64,000 nt of DNA from Dugong dugon (Eukaryota > Chordata > Mammalia > Sirenia > Dugongidae): NCBI GenBank assembly GCA_030035585.1, contig CM057481.1, forward strand, positions 58,971,128 to 59,035,127, in the 5' to 3' direction. Made by a program: the position numbers and the translations under genes. Below, in pieces: positions 39,501-48,500 of this stretch (positions within the stretch are counted from its first letter, which is position 1; every line of letters starts with the position of its first letter). The notes under the pieces were generated by a model, which was not told the DNA's origin, made no database searches, and worked only from the letters and a program-made list of their open reading frames with translations.

Positions 39501-42500
39501 GAAGGCAGAGTAGTCACTCATTCCGGTGGACCCTCTTACAACAAAAGACCCGAAAAAACAAGTGGTTGGATTATACATGGCAATTTGGGAGCCCTGAACA
39601 TCAAAGGCAGAGTTGAGGAACCAGACTGAGCGGCAGGGGGAGGGAGAGACGGTTCAGAAGCAGTGAGGAGTTGCCAGACATGACCCAGTGAGAGCCTGAG
39701 CCCTTCAGGCCTGAGCTCCTCATGGATGAGTGGTGACGCAGGCAAGCAGCTGTGTTTGAGAGGTGAGTTTTCTGCACCCAGAGAAACCCAGCACCAGAGA
39801 GTCTACACAGCCACCCTGAACAAGTGAGAAGCAGCCCTCATCAGCGAAAGGTAAGTACTTGCGTACAGCTTACAGGGCGGATCAAAAAAACCCCCACTTA
39901 GGGAAAAAAATCTCTCCCATTTACCTCCCCGCTCCCTGCTCTGCACTGGGTCCTGGACCGCCTTCAGAAACTGAAAATTCCTCTGGGCCAGAAGTAGTAT
40001 CCGTCACACGCCTGTAGCCATTCTCCCTACCTTGGAGAATGAACAAATCAACAAACAGGGGAAAAATTACACTGCCAGCTCCCCTAAGCCATGAACCCAG
40101 GGTAGGCATAGATCCCTTGCCTAGGCACAGGCATAAGGGATCCACGGACTTTGAGTGCCTTTCTCCCCGCATAGACTTGTGTGGGCCCATCTCAACAGCG
40201 TAGGCCCTCATTACCGCAGTACAACAGGATATACTAGAACTCTAACTTCAACTGTTTCAGCTGTGAAGTGGGAGGTGCTTGACATTTGACACTGCTCTGC
40301 CCATTAAGCAGGGTCTTCACCTACCCACATCGGGGGCTTGAGGACTGGTGGCTCCACCCATGCCACCTAGCCACCTGTGATGGGGCCCATGAATAAGGGG
40401 TGTACCGCAGTCCTTACAGCCAACAGCATTAGGTGCTCACATGCCGGCTGCAAAACTCACCCACCTACACACTCTAGGGAACAGGGACATGCCTTCCTCC
40501 TGGACACTAGGGGGTGGTCGTCAGCCCCCTGCCTTACTCAGAGTGTGTCCCCCTCCTGCAGCCAGATGCCTGTGCCTACACCAATCACCCATACCTGTCT
40601 AGGACTGTAAGTGAGAGCCTACACCACACACTTGGTGGCTATCTACCTGGGCATCTGAGCTGAATCCATACAGGAGGAGTGGGTGGACTCCTGAGCTCAC
40701 ATATCTAGTAACAGATCTAACCACCCGGTGACAGGACAGTAGAGCTTCAAAAGTGCCAATAATCAAACTAGTTCATATAAGCAGCCTATTTGGGCATATC
40801 AAAACAAAACAAGAAGCTAGGACACAGTAAGCAAACATAAAATAAATAAATATAATAACTTATCAATGACTCAGAGACAATAGTCAATATCAAATCACAT
40901 AAAGACGCAATCCATGATGGCTTCGGCGAGCTCCCAAAATAAAGAATCTAGACATTTTCCAGAGGAGGAAAATTTCTTGGAATTACCAGAGGCAGAATAC
41001 AAAAGATTAATATACAGAACTCTTCAAGAAATTAGGAAGGAAATTAAGCAAAATGCAGGACACGCAATAGACGAAATTAAAAAGATTAGAGAAGACAATA
41101 ATGACAAATTTAACAGGCTGCAAGAATCCACAGAGAGACAGCGATCAGAAATAGAGAAGATTAACAATAAAATGTCAGAATTAGTCAACTCAATAGAAAG
41201 TCACAGTGGCAGAACTGAGGCAATGGATGTCAGAATTCGTGAGACTGAAGATAAAGCACTTGACACCAACTTATTTGAGGAAAAATCAGATAAAAGGATT
41301 TTAAAAAATAAAGAAACCCTAAGAATTAAGTGGGACTCTATCAAGAGGAATAATCTACAGGTGATTGGAGTACCAGAACAGGGAGGGAATAACAGAAAAT
41401 ATATAGAGAGAATTGTTGAAGATTTGTTGGCAGAAAGCTTTCCTGGTATCATGAAAGATGAGAAGATATCCAAGATGCCTATCGAACCCCACATAAGGTA
41501 GATAAAAAAACAGAGTCACCAAGACATATCATAATCAAACTTGCCAAAACCAAAGATAAAGAGAGAATTTTAAGAGCGGCTAGGGATAAACGAAAAGTCA
41601 TCGACATAGGACAGCCAATAAGAATAAGTTCGGACTACTCAGAAGAAACCATGCAGGCAAGAAGGCAATGGGATGACATATATAAAGCCTTGAAGGAAAA
41701 CAAATGCCAGCCAAGAATTATATGTCCAACAAAACTGTCTCTCAAATATGATGGCGAAATTAGGGCATTTCCAGATAAACAGAAGTTTAGAGAATTTGCA
41801 AACACCATACCAAAATTACAAGAAATACTAAAGGGAGTCCTCTGGTTAGAAAATCAGTAACATCAGATAAAAACCCAAGACTAGAACACACGACAGAGCA
41901 ACCAGATATCAACCCAGACACAGAAGTCACAGAAGTAAATCAAAGCTAAAACACTGAAAATAGGGAAACAGATGTCAATATGTAAAAGATGACAACATTA
42001 AAACAAAAAAGAGGGACTTAAAAAATGGAGACACAGATTTTTTATATGGAGAGGAACTCAAGGCAATATAAAGAAATAAAAGAATGGTATAAACTTAGAA
42101 AAGTAGGGGTAAATATTAAGGTAACCATAAAGGAAACTAACAATCCTACAAGTCAAAATAAAAAACCGGGAAAATCTAAAGACTCAGCAAACACAAAACC
42201 AACAACAATGAAAAAGATGAAAATAAAATACATAAAGAAAAATGACTCAGCACAGAAAATTAAGTGGAACAAAGAAACTGTCAACAACACACACAAAAAG
42301 ACACCAAAATGACAGCATTAAACTCATACCTATCAATAATTACGCTGAATGTAAATGGACTCAATGCATCAATAAAGAGACAGAGAGTGGCAGATTGGAT
42401 TAAAAAAGACGACCCGTCTATATGCTGCCTACGACAGACACACCTTAGACTTAAAGACACAAACTAAAACTCAAAGGATGGAAAAAAGAAATATATCAAG

Positions 42501-45500
42501 CAAACAACACTCAAAAAAGAGCAGGAGTAGCAATATTAATCTCTGACAAAATAGACTTTAAAGTAAAATCCACCACAAAGGATAAGGAACGACACTATAT
42601 ATGGTTAAAGGGAAAATACACCAGGAAGACATAACTATAATAAGTATATACACACCCAACGACAGGGCTCCAAAATACATAAAACAAACTCTAACAGCAC
42701 TGAAAAGAGAGACAGACAGATCCACAACAGTCGTAGGAGACTTCAACACACCACTTTTGGTGAAGGATAGAACATCCAGAAAGAGGCTCAACAAAGACAC
42801 GGAGGAGCTAAAGGCGACTATCAACCAACTTGATCACACAGACATATACCGAACACTCCACCCAACAGCAGCTAAGTATAATTTCTTTTCCAATTCACAT
42901 GGAACATTCTCCAGAATAGACCACATATTAGTCCATAAAGCATGCCTTAACAAAATCCAAAGCATCGAAATATTACAAAGCATCTTTTCTGACCAGAAAG
43001 CCATAAAAGTAGAAATCAACAACAGAAAAAGCAAAAGCAATCAAACACATGGAAACTGAACAACGCCTTGACCAAAAACTACTGGGTTATAAAAGAAATT
43101 AAGGATGGAATAAAAAAATTCATAGAATCAAATGAGAATGAAAACATATCCTACCAGAACCTTTGGGACACAGCAAAAGCAGCGCTCAGAGGTCACTTTA
43201 CAACAACAAATGCACACATCCAAAAAGAAGAAAGGGCCATAATCAAAACATTAACCCTACAATTGGAACAAGCAGAAAGAAAGCAGCAAAAGAAGCCTTC
43301 AGTCACCTGAAGAAAGGAAATAATAAGAATTAGAGCAGAATTAAATGAAATAGAGACTAGAAAAACAATTAAAACAGTTAACAAGACCAAAAGCTGGTTC
43401 TCTGAAAAGATCAACAAAACTGATAAACCATAAGCCAAACTGACAAAAGAAAAACATGAGAGGAAGCACATAACCAGTATAAGAAATGAGATTGGTGATA
43501 TCACAATAAACCCAACTGAAATTAAAAGAATCATAACAGAATACTATAAAAAACGGTACTCTAACAAATTTGAAAACCTAGAGGAAATGCAAAAATTTCT
43601 AGAAACTCATTATCTACCTAAACTAACACAAACAGAGGTAGAATAACTAAATAAACCCGTAACAAAAGAAGAGATTGAAAAGGTAATTTAAAAACTCCCA
43701 ATAAAAAAAGGCCCTGGCCTGGATGGCTTCACTGGAGAATTCTACCAAACTTTCAGAGAAGAGTTAACAACACTACTACTAAAGGTATCTCAGAGCAAAG
43801 GAAAGGGTGGAATACTCCCAAACTCATTCTATGAAGTCAGCATAACCCTGATACGAAAACCAGGTAAAGACAGCACAAAAAAAATTGCAGACCAATATCC
43901 CCCATGAACATTGACACAAAAATCCTCAACAAAATTCTAGCCAATAGAATTCACCAACATATCAAAAAAAAAATTCACCACGATCAAGTGAGATTTATAC
44001 CAGGTATGCAGGGATGGTTCAACATTAGAAAAACAATCAGTGTAATCCATCACATAAATAAAACAAAAGACAAGAACCACATGATCTTATCAATCGATGA
44101 AGAAAAGGCATTTGACAAAGTCCAACACCCATTCATGATAAAAACTCTCAACAAAATAGGAATAGAAGGGAAATTCCTCAGTATAATTAAGGGCATTTAT
44201 ACAAAGCCAACAGCCAGCATCATCCTAAATGGAGCGACTTTGAAAGCATTCCACTTGAGAACAGGAACCAGAAAAGGATGCCCTTTATCACCACTATTAT
44301 TCAACATTGTGCTGGAGGTCCTAGCCAGAGCAATAAGGCTAGAAGAAGAAATAAAGGGCATCCAAATTGGTAGGGAAGAAGTCAAAGTATCTCTATTTGC
44401 AGATGATATGATCTTATACACAGAAAACTCCAAAGAATCCACAAGAAAATGACTGGAACTAACAGAAGATTTCAGCAAAGTTTCAGGATACAAGAAAAAC
44501 ATATAAAAATCAGTTGGATTCCTTTACAACAAAGAGAACTTCAAAGAAGAAATCACCAAATCAATACCATTTACAATAGTCCCCAAGAAGATAAAATACT
44601 TAGGAATAAATCAAACCAGAGACATAAAAGACTATACAATGAAAACTACAAGATACTACTGCAAGAAGCCAAAAGAGACCTGCATAAGTGGAAAAACATA
44701 CCTTGCTGATGGATAGGTAGACTCAACATTGTGAAAATGTCAACTCTACCCAAAGCGATCTACAGATACAATGCAATTCCAATCCAAACTCCACCAGCAT
44801 TTTTTAATGAGATGGAGAAACAAATCACTGACTTCATAAGGAAAGGGAAGAGGCCCCAAATAAGTAAAGCATTACTCAAGAAGAAGAACAAAGTGGGAGG
44901 CCTCACACTACCTGACTTAGAATTTATTATACCGCCACAGTAGTCAAAACAGCCTGGTACTAGGACAACAACAGATACATAGACCAATGGAACAGAATTG
45001 AGAATCCAGACATAAATTCATCCACCTATGAGCAGCTGATATTTGACAAAGGCCCAAAGTCCATTAACTGGGGAAAAGACAGTCTTTTTAGCAAATGGTG
45101 CTGGCATAACTGGATATCCATCTGTAAAAATCTGAAACAAGACTCATACCTCACACTATGCACAAAAACTAACTCAAAATGGATCAAAGGCTTAAATATA
45201 AAATCAAAAACGATAAATATCATGGAAGAAAAAATAGGGACAACGCTAGGAGCCCTAATACATGGCAGAAACAATATGAACCATAAGTAACAATGTACAA
45301 GCACCATATGAGAGGGCAGATAAACGAGAGCTCCTAAAAATCAAACACTTATGCTCATCAAAAGACTTCACCGAAAGAGTAAAAAGACAACCTACAGACT
45401 GGGAAAAAAGTTTTGGCTATGACAAATCCGATCAGCGTCTAACCTCTAAAATCTACAAAATACTGCAAAACCTCAACAACAAAAAAACAAATAACCCAAT

Positions 45501-48500
45501 TAAAAAATGGGCAAAGGATATGAACAGGCACCTCGCCAAAGAAGATATTCAGGTGGCTAACAGACACATGAAGAAATGCTCATGCTCATTAGCCATTAGA
45601 GAAATGCAGATCAAAACTACAATGAGATATCATCTCTCCCCAACAAGGCTAGCAGTAATCCAAAAAACACAAAATAATAAATGCTGCAGAGGTTGTGGAG
45701 AGACTGGAACATTTATACACTGTTGTGGGGAATGTAAATTGGTATAACCACTTTGGAAATCGATTTGGCGCTTCCTTAAAAAGCTAGAAACAGAAGTACC
45801 ACACGGTCCAGTTATCCCGCTCCTTGAAATATATCCTAGAGAAATAACAGCCGTCACACAAATAGATATATGCACACCTACATTCATCGCAGCACTGTTC
45901 ACAATAGCAAAAAGATGGAAACAACCTAGATGCCCATCAACAGATGAATGGATAAACAAATCATGGTATATCCACACAATGGAATACTACACATGGATAA
46001 AGAACAACGATGAAACCGTGGAACATCTTATAACATGGAGAAAGCTAGAGGTTATTATGCTGAGTGAATGTGGTCAGTCACAGAAGGACAAATATTGTAT
46101 AAGATCACTATTATAAGAACTCAAGAAAAGGTTTAAACACAGAAGAAAACATTCTTTGATGGTTACGAGAGTCGGGGTGGAGGGTGAGGCTTATTTACTA
46201 ACTAGATAGTAAATAAGAACTATCTTAGGTGAAGGGAAGGACAGCACACACTATAGGGGAAGTCAGCACAACTGGACTAAACCAAAGCTAAGAAGTTTCC
46301 TGAATACAATCAAACACTCTGTGGGACAGAGTAGCAGGGGTAGGGGACTGGGGACCATGCTTTCAGGGGACATCTTTGTCAACTGGCATAACAAAGCTTA
46401 TTAAGAAAATGTTCTGCATCCTACTTTGGTGAGTGGCGTCTGGGGTCTTAAAAGCTTGCAAGCGGCCATCTAAGATGTATCAATTGGTCCCAACTACCTG
46501 GAGTAAAGAAGAATGAAGAACACCAGAGAAGCAAGGAAAGTAGTAGCCCAAGAGACAGAAAGGGCCACAGAAACCAGAGACTTCATCAGCCTGAGACCAG
46601 AAGAACTAGATGGTGCCTGGCTACGACCAATGACTGCCCTGACAGGGAACACAACAGACTCTCAGACGGAGCAGGAGAAAGGTGGAGCGCAGAGCTCAAA
46701 TTCTAGTAAGAAGACCAGACTTAATGGTCTGACTGAGACTGGAGGAACCCTGGAAAGCATGGCTCTGGGATTCTCTATCAGCCCAGAAGTAAAACAATTT
46801 CCGAGGCCAACTCTTCAGACAGGGATTGGACTGGACTATGGGACATAAAGGGACACTCATCAGGAGTGTGCCTCTTAGCTCAAGTAGACACAAAAGACTA
46901 AATGGCAGCTTCTGTCCGGAGGTGAGCTGGGAAGGCAGAGAGGGTTAGGAGCTGGTTGAATGGACATGGGGAATCAGGGGTAGAAAGGAGGAGTGTGCTG
47001 TCACAGTATGGGGAGAGCAATTAGGAGTCACATAACAATGTATGTATAAATTTTTGTATGGGGAAAAAAAAATTTACTGAAAGAAAAATATTAAGGCATA
47101 GCGTTGCTATCTATGATTATTCTGAAAAACTCTAGATTTTTATTTTTTTATTGTACTTCAGGTGAAGGCTTACAGAACAAATAGTTTCTCATGAAACAGA
47201 AGTACACATGTTGTTTTATAACATTGGTTAACAACCCCACAACATATCAACCCTCTAACTTCTCAACCTCTTTTTTTTTTTGGTGAAAATACACATAGCC
47301 AAAGATACACCATTTCAAAAATTTCTACATGCACAGTTCAGTGACATTGACTACGCTCTTCCAATTGTGCTGTTATTCTTACTTAAGATGAAGGCTTACA
47401 GAACAAAATAGTTTTTCATTTAACAGTTACTACACATGTTGCCCTATGACAATGGTTAACAATCTCACAACACATCAATAATAATATCCTTACTCAACCT
47501 TAGGTTCCTTATCACCAGCTTCCTTGTCCCCTTCTGCTTTCTGGCCCTTGTCACTGGACTCCTATACCTCGTTAGTCTCATTTGGTTTCACGGGGCTGTC
47601 CACTCCCAGGCTGAACAGTGAACCTCAGAGCTAACTTCACCACTGAGCTAAAAGGGTGTCTGGGGATCGTACTCTCGGGGTTTCTCCAGTCTCCTTTAAG
47701 CCAGTAAATCTGGTATTTTTTTTTGTGAGTTAGAATTATGCTCTACATCCTTCTCCAGCTCTGTCCAGAACCCTCTGTTGTGATCCTGGTCAGAGTAGTC
47801 AGTGGTGGTAGCTGGGCACCATCTAGCTGTACTGGACTCAGTCCGGTGGAGGCCTTGGTAGCTGTGGACAATTAGTCCTTCGGACTAATCTTTTCTTTGT
47901 ATCCTGTTCTCTTCATTCTCCCTTGCTCCCAAAGGGATGAGACCAGTGGAGTATCTTAGATGGCCGCTCACAGGCTTTTAAGACCCAGACACTACTCACC
48001 AAGGTAGAATGCAGAGCATTGTCTTTATAAGCTGTGTCATGCCAATTGAGCTAGATGTTCCCCGAGACAACAGTCCCCACAGCCCTCCGCCCAGCAATTC
48101 AGTCCCTCAGGGAGTTTGGATGTGTCTACGGGGCTTCCATGACCTTTCCTTGTACAGGCTGTGCTAGTTTGCCCTGTATTGTGTACTGTCTCACCCTTCA
48201 CCCAAGATACCACTTATCTATTATCTATTTAGTATTTCCCCCCCCACCCCTCCCATCCCTGGTAACCAACAAAGATTGTTACATTTTGTGTGTTAACTTT
48301 TTCATGGGTTTTTACAATAGAGGTCTCATACAATATTTGTCCTTTTGTGACTGACTTATTTCACTCAGCATAATGTCCTCCAGTTTCTTCCATGTTATGA
48401 GATGCTTCAGATTCATTGTTGTTCTTTCTCGTTGCATAGTACTCCATCTAGATTTTTTTTTTTTAACTAACCAGACTCCTATAAATGTCTTTAATACTGA

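Larger units (their letters stand above)
39491..47071 (+). mobile_element. Full-length L1 (about 7.6 kb), inactive
   Basis: Starts GTGGGGCCAAGAAGGCAGAG, the usual L1 5' start, and ends in nine As. Flanking imperfect duplication TTTACTCAAAAAG (39478-39490) and TTTACTGAAAG (47073-47083). A 1.4-kb 5'UTR is followed by ORF1 (40914-41860), ORF2 relic (42309-46116) and a 3'UTR of about 0.95 kb. ORF1 has one frameshift and ORF2 has several stops and shifts, so it is dead, yet most of each frame can be followed, pointing to a moderately young insertion. Confidence 0.92.

Noticed and set aside
40377..40610. A 77-residue open frame identical in both L1 5'UTRs (also at 62101-62334), a candidate extra L1 ORF
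   Set aside because: The DNA of the whole 580-bp tract is identical, so the shared frame is explained by the tract and not by protein-level constraint.
40980..41501. Coiled-coil protein as a host gene
   Set aside because: Its sequence, position after an L1 5'UTR and duplicate at 62638 identify it as L1 ORF1.
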